The notes beneath the pieces were generated by a model. That model was not told where the DNA came from. It made no database searches and saw only the letters and a program-made list of their open reading frames with translations. Below, piece by piece: positions 6,445 through 14,507 of a DNA stretch of 62,022 bases. Made by a program: the position numbers and the translations under genes. The stretch covers positions 1-62,022 of the IMG/VR virus record IMGVR_UViG_3300017710_000003; one strand, given 5' to 3'. Source of the DNA: a virus. Positions within the stretch are counted from its first letter, which is position 1, and the number at the start of each line of letters is the position of its first letter.

Positions 6445-6838
6445 ATTTGAAGTACTTCACCTTTCCCTCTACGTAACCATATCTTTTAATCTTTAAATCT
6501 GGTTTTGTAAACATAGAATTTGCGTCACCTTGTTTATAACCTTTCTTATGTGAAAGTGTTATGTGAGCAGCACCATTGTCGTTTCTCTTAATCTTTTTGT
6601 CATCTTCTAATAAGAACATATCGCCAACCCAAAATGCTTCAATATTAGCATTTGATCTATAACCTTTAATCATAGCACCTACTTTTTTACCTATAAGTTT
6701 AGAGTATTTGTCATAAACTTCTTTAACAGGTTTATATGCAAGTGTTATATGATCTGAAACTATAACAGGCATTGTAGCACTTTTCTTAACTGCATTACAA
6801 CTCTGTTTATCTAATTGTATAGCAAAGTATCCGTTCAT
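6437..6838 (-). CDS. 2H phosphoesterase-like protein
   Basis: 133 residues with two H-x-T motifs, H30-I-T32 (SDHITLAYKP) and H92-I-T94 (AAHITLSHKKG), about 60 residues apart. This is the defining pair of the 2H phosphoesterase superfamily, which hydrolyses cyclic or 2',5'-linked nucleotides or RNA ends. Phage members include T4 Acb1, which degrades the cyclic-nucleotide signals of CBASS immunity; an anti-defence role is therefore possible but not shown. RNA repair is the main alternative. It sits among small early-type genes, as counter-defence genes often do, and overlaps the 6838-7146 gene by one base. Confidence 0.75.
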   Translation of the reverse strand: MNGYFAIQLDKQSCNAVKKSATMPVIVSDHITLAYKPVKEVYDKYSKLIGKKVGAMIKGYRSNANIEAFWVGDMFLLEDDKKIKRNDNGAAHITLSHKKGYKQGDANSMFTKPDLKIKRYGYVEGKVKYFKYG

Positions 6839-7146
6839 TATTTTCCTAGTTTACTTTCATTTTCTAAATTGATAGAAACATCTATATCTGATTCTTGTCT
6901 CATCCATGATGTGTCTTCAACATAATCATTTTTTTTAATAACATCTTTTATCTGAATAAAATAACACCAGTAAGAACCAAATGTAATTGCACCAACATAA
7001 TTTAAATCAGTGTCATATGTTTTAGCACTCAATGATTGTTCACTCTCAGCTGCTATATCAGCAGGGTCTGTTGCAATACCTATATTGGTAACAACACCCT
7101 CTCTACCTCTTTCGTCTCTTATTGTATCGCCTAAATTAATTTGCAT
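6838..7146 (-). CDS. Hypothetical protein with beta-barrel-like start
   Basis: 102 residues. The start (MQINLGDTIRDERGREGVVTNIG) has the short-strand pattern of an SH3/KOW-like barrel and is followed by an acidic tail (EDTSWMRQESDIDVSINLENE). Cytoplasmic. The function is unknown. It overlaps the gene upstream by 11 bases. Confidence 0.6.
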   Translation of the reverse strand: MQINLGDTIRDERGREGVVTNIGIATDPADIAAESEQSLSAKTYDTDLNYVGAITFGSYWCYFIQIKDVIKKNDYVEDTSWMRQESDIDVSINLENESKLGK

Positions 7147-7588
7147 AACGATTTCCTCCTTCTCTTTTTAGTTCGTTTTTGTATGTTCTAGCATCCAAAC
7201 TCTCTGTAAGTTTGGGTGCAAAATCGTGTTTAAAAAATTGTCTACCATTCCACAACTGACCGTAATCATTAAAAAATGATTTATCATTATCAACTATGTC
7301 AGCACCAAATTCATCTGAATATGTTCTGTAGTAATCTTTACCTGTAATTATTTCTACTTCACTAGAACCTGTAGCATTTGTAGCGTCTTCTTTAAAATTA
7401 TTATCACAGAAAGACTTTATCTTTTTAAATTTTGTTTCAGTATTCAAAGTCTTTAAATGTTTCATAGGTACGTTTCTGAATATTGTATAATAGATAGGAA
7501 AAAATTCATCAAATCTATCCTCTGAATCTTGGTATTCTCTTTTGTAAACTAAATTAAAAGTATTATTTTTTGTAAGTTTTTGTGTCAT
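7136..7588 (-). CDS. Hypothetical acidic protein
   Basis: 150 residues, soluble, rich in Asp, Phe and Tyr (DRFDEFFPIYYTIFRN, GADIVDNDKSFFNDYGQLW). No motif recognised. It is the first gene after the promoter at 7597-7625, whose -10 region overlaps a palindrome, so it may be under specific repression. Confidence 0.65.
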   Translation of the reverse strand: MTQKLTKNNTFNLVYKREYQDSEDRFDEFFPIYYTIFRNVPMKHLKTLNTETKFKKIKSFCDNNFKEDATNATGSSEVEIITGKDYYRTYSDEFGADIVDNDKSFFNDYGQLWNGRQFFKHDFAPKLTESLDARTYKNELKREGGNRYAN

Positions 7589-7591
7589 ATA

Positions 7592-7613
7592 CGTATAATA
7601 TACACTATATACG
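7592..7613. promoter_or_regulatory. Palindromic operator-like site over the -10 box
   Basis: CGTATA (7592-7597) and TATACG (7608-7613) are perfect 6-base inverted arms 10 bases apart, centred on the -10 element of the promoter at 7597-7625. A dimeric repressor could bind here. No partner protein is identified. Confidence 0.4.
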
Positions 7614-7625
7614 GATATTAAACAA
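7597..7625 (-). promoter_or_regulatory. Promoter, TTGTTT/TATATT class
   Basis: TTGTTT (7620-7625), 17-base spacer and TATATT (7597-7602) on the minus strand, 9 bases upstream of the start at 7588. The hexamers and the flanks (GCTTGTTTA, TATATTAT) repeat those at 1187-1215. The rest of the 120-base gap up to 7708 shows only a weak GCG/CGC hairpin. Confidence 0.6.
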
Positions 7626-7708
7626 GCATTATTCCTGTTGATTTTACTAGGTTTTTAAGATTTTAGAAGGCGCATTTTGACGCACATAGAAGAACAAAGC
7701 GTGAACAT

Positions 7709-8143
7709 CTATAAAGATTCGTTGTATTCATTAACTAATTGCGTACCTAGTTCATAGCATGTCTGCATATCATCAAGTACATAAGCATCCACAAACTGAT
7801 ACCCATTCTCTATCATGCTCATAATTCGTTTGCAACCTCTACTTGCCACATATATAAAACCATCTTCATTAGTTCTAACAATTGTATTAGGATTTCTATA
7901 AGGTATATTACCTACCTTTTCACCTTGCCATCTTTCAGGTGTTATTTTACACACCACTAATGGATTGATTAAGTAATTTTTAATATATGTCTTACCTATC
8001 TCTCTAGGAATATATGTAAGTTTAGTTATATCAACTACTTGTACAGGTATGTTAAAACCTCTGTGACCATAGAAGTATCTAGGACAATATCGTTTCTTTG
8101 CTTGTAAGTATTTACCAGGATCAAAGTCTTCTACTATCGCCAT
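7709..8143 (-). CDS. ParB-like-domain hypothetical protein
   Basis: 144 residues. The second half (TIVRTNEDGFIYVASRGCKRIMSMIENGYQFVDAYVL) has the layout of a ParB/sulfiredoxin-type core, where a conserved basic turn precedes a helix and a final strand. The 19841-20248 product shows the same ending (VHSGNKRVYWARQNGYTHIEGYMI). It closes the glycan cluster and overlaps the glycosyltransferase upstream by 10 bases. The activity is not known. Confidence 0.6.
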   Translation of the reverse strand: MAIVEDFDPGKYLQAKKRYCPRYFYGHRGFNIPVQVVDITKLTYIPREIGKTYIKNYLINPLVVCKITPERWQGEKVGNIPYRNPNTIVRTNEDGFIYVASRGCKRIMSMIENGYQFVDAYVLDDMQTCYELGTQLVNEYNESL

Positions 8144-8826
8144 AAATCTTTAATCCATTCTCCACTCTGATACTTCATAGCATAGTCTGGATTAGGATGT
8201 CCATGAAATACACATATCTTACTATCTGTTTTTAATGGGTGTTGATCTGGTTTGTATTTCTCGTACTTTTTAGGTTTGCCTCTTTCAGGCCATTTATATG
8301 AATATGTCCACTCGTCAGGAAAGTAAACTTTCTGTTTATGTTCCCACATTAAATCTGTAATTACATTTTGATCGCCATGTAATTTATCAAATGTGTCTTT
8401 TCTTTCAATGTATGTTTTCCATATATGATTATGATGTTGTTGATTAAATCTTAATACACTAGAATTTATTGTTGTACTAGGTTGACCGAAGTCTCTAATT
8501 ACGCAAAAATCTTCATCTTTACCAAATGTAAAAAACTCATCTAGGTTGCCTACAATAACAACATCTAAATCAATATATAAACAATTGCCCTCTAAACCTA
8601 ATTCAGGATTATACAGGTGCATTTTATTCCACCAGTGTTGTAATTGTGGGTCAGGTATTCTTATTGATTTAATGTTATCTGTAAATGCTTTGTGATCTCG
8701 GTCTGTTAAGCAATAGAAGTTAAAAGGTAAAGTAGTATTTCTCTTTACCATATTGTAAAGAGTTTCTACATACTTCTCTGAATATTTTGCACCCCAAAGT
8801 ACACATATAAAATTATTCTGGCCCAT
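8134..8826 (-). CDS. Glycosyltransferase, GT-A type
   Basis: 230 residues. The central LYIDLDVVIVGNLDEFF carries the D-x-D motif and following strand of GT8-like nucleotide-sugar transferases. The C-terminal CVFHGHPNPDYA supplies the later metal-binding His region. It probably transfers a sugar onto a surface glycan or a phage component; donor and acceptor cannot be read from sequence. Part of a glycan cluster (7.7-20.2 kb) with strongly overlapping genes. Confidence 0.75.
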   Translation of the reverse strand: MGQNNFICVLWGAKYSEKYVETLYNMVKRNTTLPFNFYCLTDRDHKAFTDNIKSIRIPDPQLQHWWNKMHLYNPELGLEGNCLYIDLDVVIVGNLDEFFTFGKDEDFCVIRDFGQPSTTINSSVLRFNQQHHNHIWKTYIERKDTFDKLHGDQNVITDLMWEHKQKVYFPDEWTYSYKWPERGKPKKYEKYKPDQHPLKTDSKICVFHGHPNPDYAMKYQSGEWIKDLWR

Positions 8827-9631
8827 ATTGATGTTTTAAAGTTTCGTATGCCACGCCATTAGACATTTCTTCTATTGTAAATTGATTCTCTACTACGAAT
8901 TTAATCCACTCGTTCATTGTCTTTCGGCCTGGTCTAAAAGGTTTTTCTACATATTTAGGGTGCCTTGAAGTTATTGGCCATGCAACATTTTGACCTTCAC
9001 ATATAGCAGGCACTTTATTCATTACTGCGTCTATGGCTGCCAAACTCATATTTGTAACCAAACAATGACAATCTTTTAAATCATCTTTTATATCTGTTTC
9101 CCACCACTCATTACCTGGTCGTGGTTTATTTCTTACTCTAATCTCTCTATTAGTATGTTGTTTTAAATCTTTTGTGACTTGTTGTATATATTCGTCTTGC
9201 GACATACCATTACTTTCTCTTGTCACCGTATCTGAAGATGGACATAAAAGTATATGTTTTGTTTCGCCCATATTCCAACCTTTAAACGTGACATCAATAC
9301 CTTTACTTTCTAAATCAACTATTCTTCTACCAGGCCCTACTTTACCTTTATTAGAATGAATATCGCCTTTGACTATTCTAAAATATGTCTTATCGTAATC
9401 GTGTATTTTAGGTGCTGGGTATCTTGTTATCTGTTGAGTAAAATAACCTACATCAACATACCACCATTCTTTTTTATTGACTATACAATCTTTAATCAGT
9501 TCTCTATTTGCACCACCTAATCCCCAAAAAAAATGTATCTCTTTATCTTCATCTTGCCAACCTTTTTCTATATGTGGCCATATCTCATGCGATAAACATT
9601 TATCCCATTTCATTTTGTGAGTTATAATCAT
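8813..9631 (-). CDS. Putative GT-B-like transferase
   Basis: 272 residues starting MIITHKMKWD. The C-terminal half (CHCLVTNMSLAAIDAVMNKVPAICEG) resembles the donor-binding lobe of capsule or teichoic-acid type transferases, where a conserved Ser/Glu-rich loop sits before a 'G-P' strand. Paralogous endings occur at 9744-10562 (CVSFNTTACIDALLNGVPSFVDG) and 18834-19844. I chose the ATG at 9631, which overlaps the upstream short gene as ATGA, instead of a TTG at 9655. The substrate is unknown. Confidence 0.65.
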   Translation of the reverse strand: MIITHKMKWDKCLSHEIWPHIEKGWQDEDKEIHFFWGLGGANRELIKDCIVNKKEWWYVDVGYFTQQITRYPAPKIHDYDKTYFRIVKGDIHSNKGKVGPGRRIVDLESKGIDVTFKGWNMGETKHILLCPSSDTVTRESNGMSQDEYIQQVTKDLKQHTNREIRVRNKPRPGNEWWETDIKDDLKDCHCLVTNMSLAAIDAVMNKVPAICEGQNVAWPITSRHPKYVEKPFRPGRKTMNEWIKFVVENQFTIEEMSNGVAYETLKHQYGPE

Positions 9632-9759
9632 CCGCCGAATCCTGTCCAGTTCCAAGGGTCTTTAAATTTGTCTTCTTCACTTTTATGTTGTGGTGCTTCA
9701 CTTCTTAAAATTAACACTATTACGATTCCTAAACATAACCAGATCATGCAAATCTCCAT
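9628..9759 (-). CDS. Small membrane protein, 43 aa
   Basis: A short frame (MEICMIWLCLGIVIVLILRS...) overlaps the stop of the upstream gene (16 bases) and the start of the downstream gene (ATGA). It has one transmembrane segment (residues 5-18) and a soluble tail with tryptophans (DPWNWTGFGG). Its position inside the glycan cluster suggests a membrane-linked helper, but this is speculation. Confidence 0.6.
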   Translation of the reverse strand: MEICMIWLCLGIVIVLILRSEAPQHKSEEDKFKDPWNWTGFGG

Positions 9760-10562
9760 GCACTTACTTTTTTATATGCAACACCATTTTCTATCTCTGA
9801 CATTGTAAATTGATTAGCAAGTAAACTATCTATCCACTTTTGTCTATCCTCTGCATAATGTGGTTGTTCTATCTCTAATAAATTTGTTTTTGAAACAGGT
9901 AACCCACATGAAATACCATCTACGAAACTAGGCACACCATTTAATAATGCGTCTATACACGCTGTTGTGTTAAATGATACACAGGCAAATGCCTCTTCTA
10001 ATTGTTTTTCTAATGAGTCTGTTGAGTTCTTTTGTCTTACCACAATTTCTTTTTTAGTTGCACTTTTAATCTGCATTATTGAATCTTCTTCCCAACTAGA
10101 ACAACCATAAAATTTCTTTGCGTGTTCTGATGGTGGTAATACTAAAATATATTTGCCTTCTTTTTTCCAAGGTTTTATATCTATATGTTTCTTATACTTT
10201 TCTATTCTATCGTAATCGTCTTTTTCTAATTTATCAATGTAAGTTAGTGAGAAATCGTTTCTAGTTATTCTGTAAATCTTTTCATCTAATAATCCTGACC
10301 CATGTCTTTTGCCAAATCTATAAGCATGGTCAAAATAAAAAAAGACTTGTGGTTTTGTCATACAATGTTTAATTATATCACCAGTACCTCTTAACACACC
10401 AAACACTGCAACAGGTAAGCTCAAATCTTTAAATGTAGGCCACTCTGTATTTTCGTATTGATCTACCGTCTTAACTTTTTTATGAATAGTGCCATCTGCA
10501 CTTTTGACAAATGCTCTAATAGGTATATCTGTTATTTCTCTAGTTTCAAACCCTTGTATCAT
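9744..10562 (-). CDS. Putative GT-B-like transferase
   Basis: 272 residues starting MIQGFETREI. The motif AFACVSFNTTACIDALLNGVPSF and the ending (WIDSLLANQFTMSEIENGVAY) closely parallel the neighbouring 8813-9631 product (WIKFVVENQFTIEEMSNGVAY), so the two are tandem paralogs. The frame stays open upstream to 10673, but that would overlap the glycosyltransferase by 128 bases; the ATG at 10562 leaves a 17-base overlap. Confidence 0.65.
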   Translation of the reverse strand: MIQGFETREITDIPIRAFVKSADGTIHKKVKTVDQYENTEWPTFKDLSLPVAVFGVLRGTGDIIKHCMTKPQVFFYFDHAYRFGKRHGSGLLDEKIYRITRNDFSLTYIDKLEKDDYDRIEKYKKHIDIKPWKKEGKYILVLPPSEHAKKFYGCSSWEEDSIMQIKSATKKEIVVRQKNSTDSLEKQLEEAFACVSFNTTACIDALLNGVPSFVDGISCGLPVSKTNLLEIEQPHYAEDRQKWIDSLLANQFTMSEIENGVAYKKVSAWRFA

Positions 10563-11208
10563 TATAATATTTAAACCAATTCTGCGAATAATCACATTCT
10601 TTATATTCTTTAAACCAAGGACCACCCTCTGTAAAATGAACATTCTTAATATCTTCTTTGTGTTCATATTCACCTGCTAACCAATTCCACTCTAAAGGTA
10701 AATCTCCTATTAAGTGATCACCTTCTAACCATTTAAATTGATGTAGTTCTAAACCACTTGCTCTATTTACATAGTCAGGTGTTAGTGCTGTACACTTCTT
10801 ACAATTCATTAACATAAAACTAGACCAGTTCTTTTTAGGATAAACTGTCTGCACTTGATTTAAAAACTTAACACTACTCTTTGGTGTGTAATCATGTTTA
10901 CAAACTTGCACTGCGTATTTGTCATCTCTTAATCGCCATAGTTCAGCAATGTCTGCCTCCATCAGCATATCACAATCCATAAACAATGCCCAACCTTGAT
11001 AGTTCATTAAGTATGGTGTTAGAAATCTACTAAATGAAAACTCTGTTGAAGATAGTTTATTTCTTTCTCTTACAAAATCATCTTTTAAATTACTTAATGC
11101 AATGGGTGTAATAGATACAGGTTTTGTGCTATTCTGTATTATGCTATGTGATAAGGTAGTAAACGCTGCCTTTTCTTTTGTATCGTATCCTATAAAAACT
11201 TTAATCAT
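10546..11208 (-). CDS. Glycosyltransferase, GT8-like
   Basis: 220 residues. ALFMDCDMLMEADIAELW is the D-x-D metal-site strand. The C-terminal NVHFTEGGPWFKEY matches the H-F-T-x-G-x-P-W motif of GT8-like and lipopolysaccharide transferases. Probably adds a hexose or similar sugar. It overlaps both neighbours, in keeping with a single transcript. Confidence 0.8.
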   Translation of the reverse strand: MIKVFIGYDTKEKAAFTTLSHSIIQNSTKPVSITPIALSNLKDDFVRERNKLSSTEFSFSRFLTPYLMNYQGWALFMDCDMLMEADIAELWRLRDDKYAVQVCKHDYTPKSSVKFLNQVQTVYPKKNWSSFMLMNCKKCTALTPDYVNRASGLELHQFKWLEGDHLIGDLPLEWNWLAGEYEHKEDIKNVHFTEGGPWFKEYKECDYSQNWFKYYNDTRV

Positions 11209-11611
11209 TATTGTTTTCGTAGCTTGCGTCTTCAGACCTTGCCATTACATCTTCGTTTACTGCATGACCTTGAGACTCTCTTGTTATATCATCATGGCTA
11301 AACTCTGCCCAATATAATTCAAATGCTACACCATCTTTTAAACCTATAAACTCATGGTATAAACCTGGTTTAACTCTAGTAAAATCGCCTGCATTTAATA
11401 TTGTTTCATCTATAAGACCTTGTTGAGTTCCTTGTTGCCATGTTCTTACAAGCATTTTACCTGACTCTACAAAAAACCCATTCCATTTATAGTCATGTTT
11501 ATGTTTAGAACACGCAACATTTTTTTTATATTCTATTCTATGAAATTCTAATACACCATTAGCATGTATAAGTTCAGTTTTGCCCCATATCTTTCCTGCT
11601 TTTATTCCCAT
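11201..11611 (-). CDS. Cupin-fold protein
   Basis: 136 residues. KHKHDYKWNGFFVESGKM and LNAGDFTRVKPGLYHEFIGL are the two cupin motifs with His/Glu metal ligands, as in sugar isomerases or epimerases and in small regulators of nucleotide-sugar pathways. With GDP-mannose dehydratase and a ColD-like enzyme next to it, a role in sugar processing is plausible. The substrate is unknown. Confidence 0.7.
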   Translation of the reverse strand: MGIKAGKIWGKTELIHANGVLEFHRIEYKKNVACSKHKHDYKWNGFFVESGKMLVRTWQQGTQQGLIDETILNAGDFTRVKPGLYHEFIGLKDGVAFELYWAEFSHDDITRESQGHAVNEDVMARSEDASYENNND

Positions 11612-11612
11612 A

Positions 11613-12341
11613 TTACATCCTTTGTGAAATCCATTCTGGACTATTAAGTTGTTCTTTTCTATTACCTTTTCTATGATCTATATATTCATTCATTAAAGCA
11701 TGTCTTGCCATGATATGAGCATTCTTACCATCACCTAATTTCTGTTCAGTGTAATCGTTTTTAAATGTTCCCATGTATGCTCTAGTTGCGTCAAATGTAT
11801 GACAATCTGTATAGGCAGGTAAGTCATAAACCGTATCTTTAATATACCATTCAACATACTTGTCAAAAAATTGTTGTGTACATTCTTTTCTTGTATCAAA
11901 TGCAATAAAACCTGTTTCTGTATATTGATTAGGTCTGTCGTAAAATGCAACAAACTTATCTTTTAATACTGTGTCAAACCATTGTTCTGGTATTGTCTTT
12001 GTGAATACGCAATCTGCGTCAACATAAAATAATCTTTTACCTTTTTCTTCTATACTAGCTGCCTTTTGAGCAAATACTTTGTATGAAAATCTACAAGCGT
12101 CTTTGTAGTAGGCGTCAAATGGTCTTTGTTTATTTCTCTCAACAAAGTCTTTTACTAATGGTTCTTTTTCAAAAAGGTTTCTAAATTCTATTAAATGGTG
12201 TTGAGGATATTTCTTTACATCATCTTCTACATAAACAATCATAGGAGTTTTTTGATGTGTAGCAGTATATGTAGAAATTAATCTATGTGCATATGACTTA
12301 TATAAACTCTTATTAAATGTGGTTACAAATATTTTATCCAT
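11613..12341 (-). CDS. Putative glycosyltransferase
   Basis: 242 residues. GKRLFYVDADCVFTKTIPEQWF includes a D-A-D metal site after a hydrophobic strand, as in GT-A enzymes. KRPFDAYYKDACRFSYKVFAQ precedes it as a nucleotide-sugar region. No close family assigned. It sits between the cupin and the GDP-mannose dehydratase. Confidence 0.65.
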   Translation of the reverse strand: MDKIFVTTFNKSLYKSYAHRLISTYTATHQKTPMIVYVEDDVKKYPQHHLIEFRNLFEKEPLVKDFVERNKQRPFDAYYKDACRFSYKVFAQKAASIEEKGKRLFYVDADCVFTKTIPEQWFDTVLKDKFVAFYDRPNQYTETGFIAFDTRKECTQQFFDKYVEWYIKDTVYDLPAYTDCHTFDATRAYMGTFKNDYTEQKLGDGKNAHIMARHALMNEYIDHRKGNRKEQLNSPEWISQRM

Positions 12342-13332
12342 ATCTTCTCATATCAGCGTCAACCATATCTTTAACTAGACTGTCAATTGTATGTTTAGGT
12401 TTCCAGTTAAGTACAGTTCTTGCTTTTTTAGCATCCCCTTTTAATATATCTACTTCAGCAGGTCTAAAATTTTTAGAGTCACATTTAAATATTAATCTAC
12501 CTGTTTTGTAATCAGATACTTGGTTGCCTGACCAAGATGGTTTAATTTCTGCATATTCTAAACACTTATCAATCCATTCTCTAACAGTGTGTGTTTGACC
12601 TGTTGCAAGTACATAGTCATCTGGTCTTTTCATATTCATCATAGTAACCATACCTTCAACAAAGTCTTCAGCATGACCCCAATCTCTTACTGCGTCTAAA
12701 TTACCTAGTAATGTATGTTCACCTGTCTTCTTCCAATTTGCAAGACCCTTTGTAATTTTTCTGGTAACAAAATCTGTTCCTCTTAAAGGACTTTCATGGT
12801 TAAATAATATACCTGAACAACCAAATATACCATATGCCTCTCTATAATTTACAGTTATAGCATGACCAAATAGTTTTGCACAACCATATGGTGATCTAGG
12901 ATGAAAAGGTGTCTTTTCATTTTGAGGTATTTGTGCTACTTTACCAAACATCTCACTTGTGGATGCCTGATAAAATTTAATTTTATGATTTACTTGTCTT
13001 ATACTTTCTAATATTCTTAACACACCCATACCATCTATAAGTGTAGCAAGTTCAGGTTGTTCAAATGATAAGCCAACAAATGATTGAGCTGCTAGATTAT
13101 ATACTACTTCAGGTTCTGATTTTTCTATTGCTCTTCTAATGTTTGCCTGATCTATTACATCTAGTTCTACAAACTCTATATCTTTTGTAATACCTAACTC
13201 ATCTAATCGCCAATACTTATTAGTAGTAGTTCTTCGTTCACCACCAATTACTTTGTATCCTTTTTCTAATAAGTTCTTAGCTAGATAAGCACCATCTTGT
13301 CCTGTGATACCTGTTATTAAAGCTCTCTTCAT
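12334..13332 (-). CDS. gmd: GDP-mannose 4,6-dehydratase
   Basis: 332 residues, an extended short-chain dehydrogenase. The dinucleotide motif is G8-I-T-G11-Q-D-G14. The catalytic set is T125-S126-E127 and Y149-G-C-A-K153 (SPYGCAK). LAAQSFVGLSFEQP is the family's second signature. It converts GDP-mannose to GDP-4-keto-6-deoxymannose, the precursor of fucose, colitose, perosamine and rhamnose. The next gene encodes the enzyme that would act on this product. Its end overlaps the putative transferase start by 8 bases. Confidence 0.92.
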   Translation of the reverse strand: MKRALITGITGQDGAYLAKNLLEKGYKVIGGERRTTTNKYWRLDELGITKDIEFVELDVIDQANIRRAIEKSEPEVVYNLAAQSFVGLSFEQPELATLIDGMGVLRILESIRQVNHKIKFYQASTSEMFGKVAQIPQNEKTPFHPRSPYGCAKLFGHAITVNYREAYGIFGCSGILFNHESPLRGTDFVTRKITKGLANWKKTGEHTLLGNLDAVRDWGHAEDFVEGMVTMMNMKRPDDYVLATGQTHTVREWIDKCLEYAEIKPSWSGNQVSDYKTGRLIFKCDSKNFRPAEVDILKGDAKKARTVLNWKPKHTIDSLVKDMVDADMRRYG

Positions 13333-14489
13333 ACTAATCCTTTTATTATATCATAGACCATATCTATGTTTTCTTTTAAGTCTCTTACATCATTACCAAT
13401 AAACAAACCATGATCGTGTATATAATTTGCACTATCATAATTGTTATGGTCTAGGTATGTTATGTAATCTATAACAGGATTTTTCATAAAGTTACCTGCA
13501 ACAATAGGTCTACACTCAACACCACTATCTCTTAATTTTTTAACTAGTTCATCTCGTTTACCTTTTAAATGATTTTCTAATATGATTGAGAAACCAAACC
13601 AACTTGATGAACCTATTTCTGTTTGTATTCTTACACCAAACAAATCTTTAAATTTTTCTGTAAAGTATTCTGCGTTTAATACTCTTTGTCTTCTCATCTC
13701 AGGCCATTTCTTTAGTTGTACACTTCCTATTGCACCACTCATCTCTAAAGGTCTGACACTATAACCTGGCGTGACAAATGTAAAACTATCTTTAAATGGG
13801 TCACCTGTTTTTGTGTAGATGTTATTATTGTCGGGTAAGTCTCTACACCAACCATGCGCCCTTAATGATCTTATATAATCTGCGTCTTCTTTACTTTGAC
13901 AAGCAATCATGCCACCTTCCATAGTTTGTAAATGATGACTAAAGAAGAAACTAAAACTACCCATTTTACCTATCGTGCCTGTGTACTTATCTAAATCGTT
14001 ATTGATTGCACCTAGACTTTCACAATTATCCTCTATCAATACTAGACCATGTTTATTTGCGATCTCTTTAATCTTCTTATAGTCACATGAATTACCTAAA
14101 AGATTAACTGCGAATATAGCACACGTTTCTGCGTCTATAGCCGTCTCTATTTTAGTGGTATCTATGTTTAGAGTATCTTTGTCTATATCTACGAAATTGA
14201 GATGAAACCCGTATTGATATGCTGGAAAGTAAGTAGTAGACCATGAAACTGCGGGAACAATGATATTACCCCCTAGTTTGTATTTTTCTCTTAATATTGC
14301 TAACATGAGTAAGTTCGCTGTTGATCCACTATTGACCATTACTGCGTCCTCACATTTAAAGTAATCGCAAAACTCTTTTTCAAATTGCTTAACTTTAGGT
14401 CCCATGGTATATCTACCACCCTCTATAACCTCATGTATTGCTTTTATTTCTCTTTGATCCCAAGTATCACAAGCCAATGGATATTTCAT
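13329..14489 (-). CDS. ColD-like PLP 3-dehydratase (DegT/DnrJ fold)
   Basis: 386 residues with the DegT/DnrJ/EryC1/StrS aminotransferase fold (LPLACDTW start; EDNCESLGA with the PLP-binding Asp). At the place of the usual catalytic lysine the sequence reads S184-H185-H186-L-Q-T-M-E191-G-G, that is, histidine. This is the hallmark of GDP-4-keto-6-deoxymannose 3-dehydratase (ColD), which removes the C3 hydroxyl rather than aminating. With gmd adjacent, the likely product is GDP-4-keto-3,6-dideoxymannose, an intermediate of colitose-type sugars. No ColC-like reductase/epimerase is seen in the window. Confidence 0.85.
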   Translation of the reverse strand: MKYPLACDTWDQREIKAIHEVIEGGRYTMGPKVKQFEKEFCDYFKCEDAVMVNSGSTANLLMLAILREKYKLGGNIIVPAVSWSTTYFPAYQYGFHLNFVDIDKDTLNIDTTKIETAIDAETCAIFAVNLLGNSCDYKKIKEIANKHGLVLIEDNCESLGAINNDLDKYTGTIGKMGSFSFFFSHHLQTMEGGMIACQSKEDADYIRSLRAHGWCRDLPDNNNIYTKTGDPFKDSFTFVTPGYSVRPLEMSGAIGSVQLKKWPEMRRQRVLNAEYFTEKFKDLFGVRIQTEIGSSSWFGFSIILENHLKGKRDELVKKLRDSGVECRPIVAGNFMKNPVIDYITYLDHNNYDSANYIHDHGLFIGNDVRDLKENIDMVYDIIKGLV

Positions 14490-14507
14490 AATCTTCCTTT
14501 CATATAT

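Noticed and set aside
7597-7640. MotA box (T4 middle promoter) in ATGCTTGTTTA
   Set aside because: TGCTT is present, but the distance to the -10 box is about 19 bases rather than about 12, so it does not fit a T4 middle promoter.
10563-10673. N-terminal extension of the 9744 transferase
   Set aside because: It would overlap the preceding glycosyltransferase by 128 bases in another frame; extension residues are not like the paralog.
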